Assembly: GCA_947492575.1 (NCBI GenBank)
Contig: CANLNK010000003.1
Span: forward strand, 248,001 to 312,000
Reading direction: 5' to 3'
From: an uncultured Thalassotalea sp.
GTDB taxonomy: Bacteria > Pseudomonadota > Gammaproteobacteria > Enterobacterales > Alteromonadaceae
DNA length: 64,000 nt
Shown: piece after piece, positions 25,629-35,422 of the stretch
Layout of the letters: each line of letters starts with the position of its first letter
How positions within the stretch are numbered: position 1 is the stretch's first letter
Made by a program: the position numbers and the translations under genes
Notes under the pieces: model-generated
What the model saw: the letters and a program-made list of their open reading frames with translations, nothing else
The model's database searches: none
What the model was told of the DNA's origin: nothing

Positions 25629-28259
25629 TTAGAAACGTTTCTTAACCGTTACGCCGTAAGTTGCAGGCTCAGAAACATACGCATTCATCTTACCGTCTTG
25701 GATCGGCACGTTGAAGTTAGTACGATTGATGTATTCTTCGTCAAGGATATTGCGACCCCAAACGATAACGTCCAAATCGTATTCATCAAACTTCATAAAG
25801 AAGCGTGCGTTTAACAAACCGTACCCATCTTGAACAGCATATGGATCGTTACTACCATCCAAGATCATGTCGCCTGTGTAGCTATAGTCTGCTTGTATAT
25901 AGGTGTAAATATCGCTACTAAATTCGAACTCTTTCTTCAAACTTAAGACAGCGAAATCTTCTGGCTCACCACCTGGGCGATCACCGGTTCGATTACAGTA
26001 AGGGTTCGGATTTGCTGGGTCTGTACTTTCTTGGCCTGGGTCAACTACACCCGTATGCCAAGTGTAGGCGTTCCAACAGTTACCACGTTCAAAGCTTTTG
26101 TACTCAGCATTTACTTTTGCGTAAGCAAAATTCACTTCGATTGTGTCTGTAGGGAACCAAGTGGCCTCTACTTCGAAACCTGAGATTTCATAATCGCCCG
26201 CATTTTGAAGGTTAAAACCATTACCCGTGAAGGTGTTTGCTTGGAAATCATCTACTGTTGTGTAGTGTGCTGCGGCATTTACGCGTAGGTCATACTCGTA
26301 GAAATCTTTCTTCAAACCAATCTCAATTGAGTCTGACGTTTCTGCCTCAAAGATAGGCTCAAAACCTTCTGCAATACGGTCGGTATTGGTACCTCCAGAC
26401 TTATAACCTGTACCGTAAGAGACATATGCCATTGAATAACGGTCAAATTGGTAGCTTAATTTAACGGTACCTGTGATGCGATCGTCTTCAAGTGTTTCAA
26501 TTATATTGTCACGCTGTGCAGTTGTGGCACCTAAAGGTTGGAAACCCCAGCCAGGCGATTGGAAAGGTACTAACGCTTGCAATGCTGCTTGCCCTTCTGG
26601 CGTGGTAATATCTATTGCTCCCGCACCAATACCCTGAAGTACTGCACCAGCGACAGCCGCACCATAAATCAATGTACCCGGAACAATCGTCGCAGGGTTT
26701 GATGGATCACCAATCGAATTAAAGAATGGAACGAAAGTATCACCACTCTCAAAGTTCTCTGAGAATATAGTTGAGATATCTTTAGTCTCATCTGTATAAC
26801 GAAGACCGGCAGTTAACGTTAAAGCGTCTGTTAGTTTGTAATCAAACTGACCAAAAACAGCGTAGCTTTCATGCTCCTGTTTAGCGACATGGTCAAAACC
26901 TACACCCTCTGGTGCCGCTTGCGCACTTGGTGCCACTAAGCCACCCGTCAAGGCACTGATAGCATCGATGCCATTTAAAACTGGATCAAGTGCTCCTTGG
27001 AAGTTTGCCATGTAGAAGTCATTGAAATTGGTATCCGTATATAAGCTGTAATCAAGGTCGATATCTTGATTAAAGTAATAAGCACCTAGAATATAGTTTA
27101 ACTTGTCACCCACGTAGGTTAAGCGTACTTCTTGACTGAACGAACTTTGCTCAGCATCGTTTGTCGTGCCGAACAAGTCCGCATCAGTGAAATCACTATC
27201 GATGTTGTCGTATGACTCAAAGTTACGATATGCAGAAATAGCCGTGATCGAATAGTTATCATCAAGGTCCCAATTGATTTCCATCGATAAGCCTTTATCC
27301 ACCATGCTAGATTCTGGTAAGAAAGACACTGCGACTTTGCGGTCGTAGAAATCATCACCGCTAAAGACTGTTGCATTAAATGGTGGCTGGCTTAAGAACG
27401 CATCGCTGCCGAACTTACCTGGGATACCTTGTGCCTGAAAGTTGCTTACCTGTACAGGAGCGGCACAACAAATTTCGTCTATTTCACCTTGGTCTGCAAT
27501 TATACGCAATGAGAAGTTATCACTTGGTGTGTATAGCATTTGTAGCCTTGCACCCCAACGATCTCTATCATTTAGCTTGTTATCGCCAAGGTTAACATCA
27601 TCGACGATACCATCGCGTTGGCTCGTAAAGCCGGTCGCTCTAAATGCTAAAACATCTTCAATCGCAGAAAACGACATTGCACCAGAGAAATTCATTAAAC
27701 CAAAGTTACCAACTGTCGCTTCTACAAAGCCATCATCACCGTCGTGTGTGGGTTTAATAGTTCGCACTAAAATAGCACCTGAAGGAGTATTCTTACCGAA
27801 TAATGTCCCTTGTGGACCACGCAATACTTCAACCGCTTCGACGTCAATGAGGTTATTGATCATTGAGTTTTGGCGAGCGCGATAAACGCCGTCTACATAG
27901 AGGCCAACTGAAGACTCTAAGCCGTAGTTCTGAGAAGAGGTGCCAACCCCGCGAATTGAAAAACTTGATTGTGTTGCACTTTGGCTTTGGAATGCCCCAA
28001 GAGCTGGTACAGATTTTTGTAAATCAAAAACGTCTTTAATAGCAGCTTCTGCCATCTCATCACCAGAAAAGGCCGTAACTGCAATAGGCACTTCCTGTAG
28101 GTTTTGAACACGCTTCTGCGCGGTTACTGTGATGGTTTCTAAACTCGGTTCTTTATCCGTATTTTCTGCTTCTTGCGCATACGCTAAAGGACCTGCTACA
28201 TACATGGATGTGACGACAGCAAGCGCAATTTTACTGCGCTTAAAACTGGTTGTTCTCAT
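25629..28259 (-). CDS. TonB-dependent receptor
   Basis: 876-residue outer-membrane receptor. It has a signal peptide (residues 1-29, ending AYAQEA), a TonB-box-like LETITVTAQKR, a plug with FSIRGVGTSSQ, LYVDGVYRARQ and EVLRGPQGTLFGKNTPSGAI, and a long barrel ending TVKKRF. It belongs to the same broad group as the receptor at 9104, but it is a distinct protein. GGGGAGAAG precedes the ATG. Downstream on the same strand is the nitroreductase-hydrolase-DUF2855 group after 236 bases, so it may import that group's substrate. Confidence 0.92.
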   Translation of the reverse strand: MRTTSFKRSKIALAVVTSMYVAGPLAYAQEAENTDKEPSLETITVTAQKRVQNLQEVPIAVTAFSGDEMAEAAIKDVFDLQKSVPALGAFQSQSATQSSFSIRGVGTSSQNYGLESSVGLYVDGVYRARQNSMINNLIDVEAVEVLRGPQGTLFGKNTPSGAILVRTIKPTHDGDDGFVEATVGNFGLMNFSGAMSFSAIEDVLAFRATGFTSQRDGIVDDVNLGDNKLNDRDRWGARLQMLYTPSDNFSLRIIADQGEIDEICCAAPVQVSNFQAQGIPGKFGSDAFLSQPPFNATVFSGDDFYDRKVAVSFLPESSMVDKGLSMEINWDLDDNYSITAISAYRNFESYDNIDSDFTDADLFGTTNDAEQSSFSQEVRLTYVGDKLNYILGAYYFNQDIDLDYSLYTDTNFNDFYMANFQGALDPVLNGIDAISALTGGLVAPSAQAAPEGVGFDHVAKQEHESYAVFGQFDYKLTDALTLTAGLRYTDETKDISTIFSENFESGDTFVPFFNSIGDPSNPATIVPGTLIYGAAVAGAVLQGIGAGAIDITTPEGQAALQALVPFQSPGWGFQPLGATTAQRDNIIETLEDDRITGTVKLSYQFDRYSMAYVSYGTGYKSGGTNTDRIAEGFEPIFEAETSDSIEIGLKKDFYEYDLRVNAAAHYTTVDDFQANTFTGNGFNLQNAGDYEISGFEVEATWFPTDTIEVNFAYAKVNAEYKSFERGNCWNAYTWHTGVVDPGQESTDPANPNPYCNRTGDRPGGEPEDFAVLSLKKEFEFSSDIYTYIQADYSYTGDMILDGSNDPYAVQDGYGLLNARFFMKFDEYDLDVIVWGRNILDEEYINRTNFNVPIQDGKMNAYVSEPATYGVTVKKRF

Positions 28260-28285
28260 AAACTTCTCCCCAAAGCTGCTAGTTA

Positions 28286-28757
28286 ACTAGCCTGTTGTTT
28301 ATTGTTGTTATTTCGTGTTTTGTTGCCTAGTTCTAGGCGTTCTTTACTGAAGCTATACTCAGAATTTTTGTTATTATCAGTTCATAATTTGGGCAGGTGT
28401 TTTCAGGCTGTCAACATTTCTAATAGAGCCGAAACTCTATAGTGACTGTTTATTTGGGCGCAGGGCTGACGATATGTTCAGCGCTGAGCTAGAGCAGATA
28501 TAGGGAGGACTAATTAAATAATTTAGCGAAGCCCCATTATAACCAGTATTTATTTTGCGTATTCACAACATCTATTATTCGTCAGACGAATAACCTCAAG
28601 AAAGACCAGTGAATATTTCATCTTATTTTTGATGAGTTGCGTAATTTCAACGCTATTAGAACAATTGATAAGCGAAGTTTCAGCTCTAGACTATTAATCA
28701 AACGAATAACTTTGTTAAAATTCCAAATTACTTAATTACACAAGGTACAGTCGATAC
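28286..28757. other. 472-bp intergenic region, divergent promoters
   Basis: Region between the TonB receptor and the DUF1653 gene. Nothing coding was seen. It contains the 19-bp palindrome at 28575-28593 and a matching half-site at 28701-28709, and must hold the receptor promoter. Confidence 0.5.
28575..28593. promoter_or_regulatory. Operator-like 19-bp palindrome
   Basis: TTATTCGTC-A-GACGAATAA is a perfect inverted repeat with 9-bp arms around one base. A further ACGAATAA half-site lies at 28702-28709. Such a compact perfect palindrome in an intergenic region usually binds a dimeric repressor, for example of the TetR type; which one is unknown. Confidence 0.5.
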
Positions 28758-28985
28758 ATGATTCCACTCGGTCGTTATAAACACTTTAAAGGCGGTCTTT
28801 ACCAAGTAACCCAATTGGCACGTGATAGTGAGAATGAGGAGTGGCAAGTGGTTTACTACCCTTTATATGGCAATATAGAAAGTAACGGGAAACCAGAATA
28901 TTGGGTAAGAGCATTGAGTATGTTTGACGAAACGATCGAACGAGAAGGTAAAACAGTTAAACGTTTCACCTACGTCGGCAAATAA
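28758..28985 (+). CDS. DUF1653 domain-containing protein
   Basis: 75-residue protein that is a single DUF1653 domain: GRYKHFKGGLYQVTQLARDS, then VVYYPLYG and YWVRALSMFDETIE. These small cytosolic proteins are widespread and of unknown function. AAGG lies about 11 bases before the ATG. Monocistronic; a bidirectional terminator follows at 29096. Confidence 0.9.
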   Translation: MIPLGRYKHFKGGLYQVTQLARDSENEEWQVVYYPLYGNIESNGKPEYWVRALSMFDETIEREGKTVKRFTYVGK

Positions 28986-29095
28986 AAACTCTGACATTAC
29001 TGTTCAACTAATAAACAGCACACGTTATTAAAGCGAACTCAACGGATACATAGAATTATACCAATTGCATTAAACTGATATTACATCGAATCATT

Positions 29096-29117
29096 AAAAG
29101 CCCTTTAACGGGCTTTT
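29096..29117. terminator. Bidirectional terminator between the DUF1653 and acylphosphatase genes
   Basis: AAAAGCCC, loop TTTAAC, GGGCTTTT, lying 12 bases beyond the acylphosphatase stop and usable from both convergent genes. Confidence 0.8.
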
Positions 29118-29129
29118 CTTAAAAAAAGC

Positions 29130-29399
29130 TTAACCAATGGAGAAATGGTTTAACGACTGGTACTCCACTTCTTGGCTTTGCACGTTTGCAACTTCCGCTT
29201 GACTAGGACCAATCGATAACCACTCTAACATAGCCTTAACATTGGTTTCTTCACCACACATAAGTACTTGTACATCTCCATCGGCTAGGTTTTTTGCGTA
29301 ACCACTCAGTTGCAGATCAATTGCTTTTTGCTGGCAGGTTGCTCGAAAATAAACCCCCTGCACTTTGCCACTTACGTTTGCTAGACAGCACATTGCCAT
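29130..29399 (-). CDS. Acylphosphatase (YccX-like)
   Basis: 89-residue enzyme of the alpha/beta acylphosphatase fold, which hydrolyses carboxyl-phosphate bonds. VSGKVQGVYFRATCQQKAID contains the catalytic arginine loop (GVYFR), and LSGYAKNLADGDVQV holds the catalytic asparagine (N). AGGAG stands seven bases before the ATG. It is divergent from rlmI, the same neighbourhood as yccX and rlmI in E. coli. Confidence 0.93.
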   Translation of the reverse strand: MAMCCLANVSGKVQGVYFRATCQQKAIDLQLSGYAKNLADGDVQVLMCGEETNVKAMLEWLSIGPSQAEVANVQSQEVEYQSLNHFSIG

Positions 29400-29499
29400 A
29401 TTTAAGCTCCTATAATGCCCTAAAGTCCGCAGTTTGATTGCGCGACGCTCTAGGTTTCAATACAATTCGCATTCTTTTGTTTCCTCTAAGTATAGGCAC

Positions 29500-30690
29500 A
29501 TGTCAGCAATTATTTATTTAAATGTTGGAAGAGAAAAATCTCTTCGTCGAAAACACCCTTGGGTTTTCTCAAAAGCAATCAGTAAGATAAAGGGTAAGCC
29601 AATGCTAGGCGAGACAGTTGAAGTCGTCGACAGCAAAGGAAATTGGCTGGCAAGAGGCGCTTATTCTCCTGCTTCACAAATGCGCGTTCGCGTATGGACT
29701 TTTAAAGAGAAAGAACAAATTGATCGTGAATTTTTCTTAGAAAAATTTAAAAATGCGCAAGCCCGAAGAGACTGGTTTATCGCGCAAGGGCAACTAACTG
29801 GTTACAGGCTTATCGCTGGTGAATCAGATGGGATGCCGGGCATCACTATCGATAAATACGACGATATCATCGTTTGTCAGTTACTTTCTGCTGGTGCAGA
29901 GTTTCATCGTCATATGCTAGTTGACGTGCTAACCGAGCTTTACCCAGATTGTGGAGTGTACGAACGTTCAGACGTTGACGTTCGTAAGAAAGAAGGATTG
30001 GAAAAACAAGTTGGTTGGTTAGCAAATGAAAAACCAACCACAGAACGTGTTATTGAAGAGCATGGCATCAAGATTATTGTTGATGTTGCAACAGGTCATA
30101 AAACGGGTTTTTACTTAGACCAAAGAGACTCTCGTCTTGCAGCCGGTAAATACGCAAAAGACCGCCACGTCCTTAACTGTTTCTCATATACAGGCACATT
30201 TTCATTACACTGCGCCGCTAATGACGCAGCCTCCGTGACCAATGTTGATGTATCACAAGCCGCATTAGACATCGCCAAGCGCAATGTGGAATTAAACGGT
30301 TTAACCGACAAGCATATCGACTTTGTAAAAGAAGACGTATTTAAGTTACTTCGACGTTACAAAGAAGAAGGCAAGAAGTTTGATATGATCATTATGGATC
30401 CACCAAAATTTGTGGAAAACAAGGCGCAATTGACCAGTGCGTGCCGCGGCTACAAAGATATCAATATGTTAGCTATGCAGTTGCTAAACCCAGGTGGCCT
30501 GCTACTGACATTCAGCTGCTCTGGCCTACTTGATGCTAGCTTATTCCAAAAAGTAGTTGCTGATGCCGCACTTGACGCAGGCAAACAATGTCATTTTGTA
30601 GAGCGACTACATCAAGCTGGCGACCATCCAACGTCAAGTAATTACCCTGAGGGTTACTATCTTAAAGGTTTTGTTTGCCAGGTAAGCTAG
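29500..30690 (+). CDS. rlmI: 23S rRNA (cytosine-1962-C5)-methyltransferase
   Basis: 396 residues from the ATG at 29500, the same length as E. coli RlmI; an in-frame TTG 66 bases earlier would add a tail with no family counterpart. It has an N-terminal PUA domain ([15 protein letters not shown]), an EEHGI beta-hairpin region, then a Rossmann SAM-methyltransferase with [21 protein letters not shown] and the catalytic cysteine in LTFSCSG. It makes m5C1962 in 23S rRNA. Monocistronic, with a convergent terminator towards cfa. Confidence 0.95.
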   Translation: MSAIIYLNVGREKSLRRKHPWVFSKAISKIKGKPMLGETVEVVDSKGNWLARGAYSPASQMRVRVWTFKEKEQIDREFFLEKFKNAQARRDWFIAQGQLTGYRLIAGESDGMPGITIDKYDDIIVCQLLSAGAEFHRHMLVDVLTELYPDCGVYERSDVDVRKKEGLEKQVGWLANEKPTTERVIEEHGIKIIVDVATGHKTGFYLDQRDSRLAAGKYAKDRHVLNCFSYTGTFSLHCAANDAASVTNVDVSQAALDIAKRNVELNGLTDKHIDFVKEDVFKLLRRYKEEGKKFDMIIMDPPKFVENKAQLTSACRGYKDINMLAMQLLNPGGLLLTFSCSGLLDASLFQKVVADAALDAGKQCHFVERLHQAGDHPTSSNYPEGYYLKGFVCQVS

Positions 30691-30751
30691 CAGTCTTTCT
30701 GAAGCATACTTCAGTAGTAAAATAAGCGAATACAAAATAAGTAAAATAGAA

Positions 30752-30778
30752 AAAAGGTAGCCATTGCGGCTACCTTTT
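30752..30778. terminator. Bidirectional terminator between rlmI and cfa
   Basis: AAAAGGTAGCC, loop ATTGC, GGCTACCTTTT: an 11-bp perfect stem flanked by A- and T-runs, between two convergent genes. Confidence 0.88.
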
Positions 30779-30821
30779 ATCATCTGATTATCGATTGATA
30801 AACACTTCTATACAAGTTCAA

Positions 30822-32060
30822 TTATTTACGAGCAATTAAATGTACCGTACTGGTTGAGCGTTCTAAGAAAGCACCCTCACAATAACCTAAGTAAAATACC
30901 CATAAGCGCTTAAATTGCTCATCGTAACCAAAATTCATTAGTTCAGGCCAAGACGCCAAAAAGCGCTCTCGCCACGCGGCCAGCGTTTTAGCGTAATCTA
31001 GGCCAATATCGTGTAAACCCTCGATAACGGTATCTGTCTTTTTCGCTACTTTTTCCGACAGTAATTGAATAGACGGTAAGAAGCCACCAGGGAATATGTA
31101 CCGCTGAATAAAGTCTACATTGTTTAAGTAGTGATCAAATCGCTGGTCAGCAATGGTAATAGACTGGATTAACATTTTACCGCCAGTCTTCAAACGCGCG
31201 TTACATGTTTTGAAGAAGCTATCCATGTATTGGTAGCCAACCGCTTCGATCATCTCAATAGACACGAGTTTATCGTACTGCCCCGTTAAGTTTCGATAGT
31301 CTTCTTTGAGCAGTGTGATTTTATCTTGCAAGCCTAACGCGTGTACACGCTCGTTAGCATACTCCCACTGCGCATCAGAAATCGTTGTAGTTGTTACACG
31401 GCAACCGTAATGCTGAGCGGCGTAAATCGCTAAACCGCCCCAACCTGTACCAATTTCAAGTAAATGATCATTTTCTGACAACTCTAATCGCTGACAAATA
31501 AGGTCGAGTTTGTTGATCTGGGCCTGTTCTAAGGTGTCGTCATGCTCTTTATAAATCGCTGAAGAATACATCATTTCTTTATCGAGGAATCGAGTGTACA
31601 GTTCGTTTCCTAAATCATAATGAGCAAGTATGTTCTTCTTCGAACCTTCTTTTGAATTTCGGTTTTGGTAATGAAAAATTTTGTTTTTCATCTTGGTGAA
31701 CCAGCTAGTGTACTTTTCCAGCTTATCAAGCACGTGCTGAGCTCGCGCGAACACGCGTATCACTGCAGTTAAATCTGGTGATTCCCAACGCTTCTCGAAG
31801 TAAGCTTCAGCTGCGCCAATGCTGCCAGATTTGACTAAGTAAACATACGTTTCTGGGCAAGTGATGTTGATGCGAGCGACAATATCCGTACTTTCAGGGC
31901 TTTCACCGAAAGCTATTTCTTTGTTGTTTTCAACAATCGTAATGTGTCCAGACGGCAACTTTCTAAGAATACTGAATACTATCGTTCTACAGCGATTAGT
32001 GAGCCAAGTGCCTTTTCTAGCAATTGGCGCTTCTTCAAGCTTTGATACAACATTTTCCAC
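30822..32060 (-). CDS. cfa: Cyclopropane-fatty-acyl-phospholipid synthase
   Basis: 412-residue SAM-dependent enzyme that adds a methylene bridge across unsaturated acyl chains of membrane phospholipids. It has an N-terminal lipid-binding domain, then LAHYDLGNELYTRFLDKEMM and LEIGTGWGGLAIYAAQHYGC (SAM site), YRNLTGQYDKLVSIEMIEAV and FIQRYIFPGGFLPS. The start is GTG at 32060 with GGGAG six bases before it. It is last in the row SnoaL-like, SDR, FAD oxidoreductase, DUF1365, cfa, a set typical of ChrR/ECF singlet-oxygen regulons, where CFA synthesis is part of the response. Confidence 0.93.
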   Translation of the reverse strand: MENVVSKLEEAPIARKGTWLTNRCRTIVFSILRKLPSGHITIVENNKEIAFGESPESTDIVARINITCPETYVYLVKSGSIGAAEAYFEKRWESPDLTAVIRVFARAQHVLDKLEKYTSWFTKMKNKIFHYQNRNSKEGSKKNILAHYDLGNELYTRFLDKEMMYSSAIYKEHDDTLEQAQINKLDLICQRLELSENDHLLEIGTGWGGLAIYAAQHYGCRVTTTTISDAQWEYANERVHALGLQDKITLLKEDYRNLTGQYDKLVSIEMIEAVGYQYMDSFFKTCNARLKTGGKMLIQSITIADQRFDHYLNNVDFIQRYIFPGGFLPSIQLLSEKVAKKTDTVIEGLHDIGLDYAKTLAAWRERFLASWPELMNFGYDEQFKRLWVFYLGYCEGAFLERSTSTVHLIARK

Positions 32061-32100
32061 AAAATGCTCCCAATTTTAAATTGTTGTCTTTTGGTCTGAC

Positions 32101-32877
32101 TCAATGAGTCTTCTCTTGATACGACACAAATGGCACGCGCTTAGCGAACAGCTTTACCGCCTGATAATAGATACCAGCGACCACCTTTAACGTCATCGCT
32201 GGTAATCCAAGCCACACTTTCATCATGTTTGACGGTGTCAAAGGCTGTTCTTTTAATACTAAGCTAGCATCAAACAATTTTTGATCGCCATCCGCATGAT
32301 TCTCAATATGCACCAGTAACTTGCCGTTATGCTCTTCCGGCGTTTTTACTCGCCAGTGGTATTTCATTGCTAAATCCATAAACGGAGACACATGAAAACT
32401 CTTCTCAGTAGGCTTTACGTCTTGTAAATCAACTAAATAATAATAGCGTTTATTCCAAGGCGTGTTACTCACTTCCACTAGCATATACGAGGCACTGCCA
32501 TCTTGGTCGTAGCAGAAAAAAAAGTTGGCAGGACTGAAATAAACACCTAAACATCTTGCTTGCACTAGCATTCTTATCCCTGCCACAGGTCTCATGCCAC
32601 CAAGAGAAATAACTTTATCTGTTATACGCTTACGTAAGTTTCCAGGTTCACCTCGTAGATAATCTTTTTCAACAAAGCGAACTAAGTTGTACCATTTAAA
32701 GCCAAAAACTCCGGTAGGTATATTCCGGCTCTCTGCTTCGTCAACATCTAATCCCAGCATGTACAGCTTGTAATTAAAGGCATTAACGGCAGGACTAAAG
32801 CGGCGATGGCGAACATTGCCGATGTAGACTGCGCTCTTTAACTTTTCATGTGGTGGTGATGTGCTCTCAGCTGTCAT
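32101..32877 (-). CDS. DUF1365 domain-containing protein
   Basis: 258-residue protein almost entirely covered by DUF1365: AVYIGNVRHRRFSPAVNAFN at the N-terminus, CLGVYFSPANFFFCYD in the middle and KSFHVSPFMDLAMKYHWRV towards the end. In many proteobacteria it is encoded between an FAD oxidoreductase and cfa, and it has been linked genetically to modified (furan or cyclopropane) fatty acid formation. GGAAGG precedes the ATG. It follows the FAD oxidoreductase after 10 bases. Confidence 0.9.
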   Translation of the reverse strand: MTAESTSPPHEKLKSAVYIGNVRHRRFSPAVNAFNYKLYMLGLDVDEAESRNIPTGVFGFKWYNLVRFVEKDYLRGEPGNLRKRITDKVISLGGMRPVAGIRMLVQARCLGVYFSPANFFFCYDQDGSASYMLVEVSNTPWNKRYYYLVDLQDVKPTEKSFHVSPFMDLAMKYHWRVKTPEEHNGKLLVHIENHADGDQKLFDASLVLKEQPLTPSNMMKVWLGLPAMTLKVVAGIYYQAVKLFAKRVPFVSYQEKTH

Positions 32878-32887
32878 TTCATCCTTC

Positions 32888-34141
32888 CTATAAATGACAA
32901 TCTAATCGCTTCGCTAAATCTACTGCACTGCGAACGCCGTCCTCGTGGAAGCCGTTATACCAGTATGCACCAGCAAAGTGAGTATGATTTTGGCCGCAAA
33001 TTTCATCGCGACGTTTCTGTGCTGCCATCGATGTTTTATTAAACACTGGATGATGGTATTCAAACTTTTGTATGATTTTCGAGGGTTCTATGGCTTCGTC
33101 TTGGTTTAGCGTTACGCAATATGTGTGCTTACTCTTCAAGCCTTGTAGAATATTCATATTGTAGGTAACACTTGCCGCCTGCTCTCTATTGCCTGAAAGC
33201 TGGTAGTTCCAACTCGCCCATGCTTTCTTGCGCTTTGGTAACAAACGAATATCAGTATGAAGAATAACGCTGTTTTTGCTATATGGCATATCAGATAATA
33301 TCGCGCGTTCGGTGTCGCTTGCATCACCAAGTAATTTAAGCGCCTGATCTGAGTGACACGCAAATACAACTTCATCGAAGTGATCAACCGTGCCATCCGC
33401 AAAGGTAATTTCTACACCTTGGTCGCTGCGCGTCACCTTATCGATATCGGTGTTTAGGTGAATGTTGTTGGCGAATGATTTTGTCAGCGGCGCAATATAT
33501 TCGCGAGAGCCACCTGGTATGACATACCATTGCGGCCTATCGCTTACATTTAACAACCCGTGGTTGTAGAAGAACTGGATGAAAAAGCGTAATTCGAATG
33601 CTTCCATATCGGCGACAGAACTAGACCAAATTGCCGCGCCCATGGGTAAAATGTAATGTTCGCAGAAAAAGCGACTGAAGTTCAGCTCTTCTAAAAAATC
33701 TCCCAAAGTACGTTCATCATTTTCCATACCCGTCTCATAAAGTGCTTTACAGGCTTTGTTAAACCTTAATATTTCCCGGATTAGGCTCCAGAAAGAAGGT
33801 TTGAAAATGTTTCTTCGCTGCGCAAATAACGTATCTAAATTATGACCATTGTATTCAAAGCCAGTGCGTTGATGATGCACAGAAAAACTCATTTCAGATT
33901 CTTGTTTGTCTATACCGATCTGGCTGAGGAGCTTTAAGAAGTTTGGATAGGTTTTGTTGTTAAAAACGATAAAGCCTGTGTCTATCGCTAATTGTTCACC
34001 TTGATAGTCAACATCGATAGTCGCGGTGTGACCGCCAATGTAATTGTTCTTTTCAAATACACTGACCTGATATTTCTTGGACAGAAGATAGGCGCTGGTT
34101 AAACCGGCAATGCCTGATCCGATTACTGCAATACGCTTCAA
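32888..34141 (-). CDS. FAD-dependent amine oxidase-like oxidoreductase
   Basis: 417 residues with the Rossmann FAD fingerprint IAVIGSGIAGLTSAYLLSKK at residues 4-23, the second motif FEKNNYIGGHTATID, an IDTGFIVFN segment and a C-terminal FAGAYWYNGFHEDGVRSAVD, which closes the FAD site. The flavin amine oxidase/phytoene desaturase-like family beside DUF1365 and cfa is a constant member of the photo-oxidative island. It starts with TTG at 34141 with GGGG just upstream, immediately after the SDR stop. Membrane lipid modification is the likely setting. Confidence 0.9.
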   Translation of the reverse strand: MKRIAVIGSGIAGLTSAYLLSKKYQVSVFEKNNYIGGHTATIDVDYQGEQLAIDTGFIVFNNKTYPNFLKLLSQIGIDKQESEMSFSVHHQRTGFEYNGHNLDTLFAQRRNIFKPSFWSLIREILRFNKACKALYETGMENDERTLGDFLEELNFSRFFCEHYILPMGAAIWSSSVADMEAFELRFFIQFFYNHGLLNVSDRPQWYVIPGGSREYIAPLTKSFANNIHLNTDIDKVTRSDQGVEITFADGTVDHFDEVVFACHSDQALKLLGDASDTERAILSDMPYSKNSVILHTDIRLLPKRKKAWASWNYQLSGNREQAASVTYNMNILQGLKSKHTYCVTLNQDEAIEPSKIIQKFEYHHPVFNKTSMAAQKRRDEICGQNHTHFAGAYWYNGFHEDGVRSAVDLAKRLDCHL

Positions 34142-34142
34142 A

Positions 34143-34874
34143 CTAAACCCCTTTTAACACCATGGAAGCCCACAGCTTCTCAGGTAAATATGACATCAAT
34201 TTCATTAAATAAATAAATCGCTTAGGAAAGCGAATTAACTTGTTGTTTTTTTCTATACCGCTGAAAATACGTTGTGCCGCTTGCTCGCTTGTCATTAGAA
34301 ACGGCATATCGAAATCGTTTTTATCAGTTAACGGTGTCTTGATAAAACCGGGCTGAATAAGTGAAACGTTTAGCCCTTTCGGTTGTAATTCCAAGCGTAA
34401 CGATTGCGCTAGGTAATCCACACCAGCTTTTGACGCACCGTAAGCCTGTGCTCTAGGAAATGGTAAATAGGTGACACTAGACCCCATTAATGAAAGCATT
34501 CCGCCTTGGGTAACCTTTGGAATAATATGCGGTAACATGTTACCGATACTGATGAGGTTGACGTTGATGACGCGCTCAAAAAGTGCATTATCAAAATGCT
34601 CTACGTCATCGATATATTCACAGTCGCCAGCATTTAAAATCACAATATCAATACTGTCTACTTGCGCTAGAGCGTCTTCAATCTGACCTTTGTCTGTAAT
34701 ATCAAACTGAAGCACATCTATAGCAGGAAAGTTACTTTTCAAAGCCGCTAGTTTTAACTCGTTCCTTCCACAGGCAATTACGCGGTAATTTCGCTGCGCA
34801 TAAAGCTCTACGAGAGACTCACCAATGCCCGATGTTGCGCCTGTTATTAATACTGACTTTTGGCCGGTTGTCAT
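34143..34874 (-). CDS. SDR family oxidoreductase
   Basis: 243-residue classical SDR: ITGATSGIGESLVELYAQRN at residues 10-29, LNAGDCEYIDD near 80, catalytic Tyr-Lys in QAYGASKAGVDYLAQSL. A C-terminal hydrophobic stretch (FIYLMKLMSYLPEKLWASMV) may associate with the membrane. The ATG overlaps the stop of the SnoaL-like gene by four bases (ATGA). It belongs to the conserved block with the FAD oxidoreductase, DUF1365 and cfa. Confidence 0.92.
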   Translation of the reverse strand: MTTGQKSVLITGATSGIGESLVELYAQRNYRVIACGRNELKLAALKSNFPAIDVLQFDITDKGQIEDALAQVDSIDIVILNAGDCEYIDDVEHFDNALFERVINVNLISIGNMLPHIIPKVTQGGMLSLMGSSVTYLPFPRAQAYGASKAGVDYLAQSLRLELQPKGLNVSLIQPGFIKTPLTDKNDFDMPFLMTSEQAAQRIFSGIEKNNKLIRFPKRFIYLMKLMSYLPEKLWASMVLKGV

Positions 34875-35329
34875 GCGTTCACTCGCTGTTTAATATGCTT
34901 GACCACTCGTCCTAGCAGCGGAATGTGCTCATACAGCATAGCGCCTAGGTCGAGATAATCGCGATGATAATACACAAGATCATTTTTGCCTTTCAGCTTT
35001 GAATGGCCATGTACAACGACTTGTTTCCCCTTGTTCAGCTTGGGATGTTGGTATGTCATTGTCCAATAAATTGCAGCAGTTTCTTCTTGGTAAATCACAT
35101 CATTAACGATGAACTGACAACTTTTAACATTTGTATAAAGTTCGTGGAAATATGCCGAAAGATTGTCAAACCCTGAAATGCTGTGCATCGGATCTTGGAA
35201 GATAACTTCTGGGCTGTAAATATCGTGCAACAACTCTAGGTTGTCAGTGGCAAGCTTTTGGTAGATGTCTATAAAGTTAGACAACCAATAAGGGAATTCT
35301 TCTTCTGATGCTGGTTTAACGAGTTCCAT
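34871..35329 (-). CDS. Nuclear transport factor 2/SnoaL-like family protein
   Basis: 152-residue alpha+beta-barrel protein of the SnoaL/NTF2 type (FIDIYQKLATDNLELLHDIY, VIFQDPMHSISGFDNLSAYF, and WTMTYQHPKL). Members of this fold are small enzymes or binding proteins; in ChrR islands its role is unknown. AGG lies five bases before the ATG. It is first in the five-gene row down to cfa, separated from phrB by 93 bases that may hold a promoter. Confidence 0.85.
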   Translation of the reverse strand: MELVKPASEEEFPYWLSNFIDIYQKLATDNLELLHDIYSPEVIFQDPMHSISGFDNLSAYFHELYTNVKSCQFIVNDVIYQEETAAIYWTMTYQHPKLNKGKQVVVHGHSKLKGKNDLVYYHRDYLDLGAMLYEHIPLLGRVVKHIKQRVNA

Positions 35330-35422
35330 ATGTACCTACAACCTTTTCTTTGGTAACTGTTCTGGCTAGCGCAAAATAAATAATTAACACGTAATATCTA
35401 GCGTTTCGATTTCTGACAAGAA

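Noticed and set aside
35330-35422. Fifth ECF promoter before the SnoaL-like gene
   Set aside because: Only a CGTG with a poor upstream match was found; the similarity is too weak to list beside the four others.
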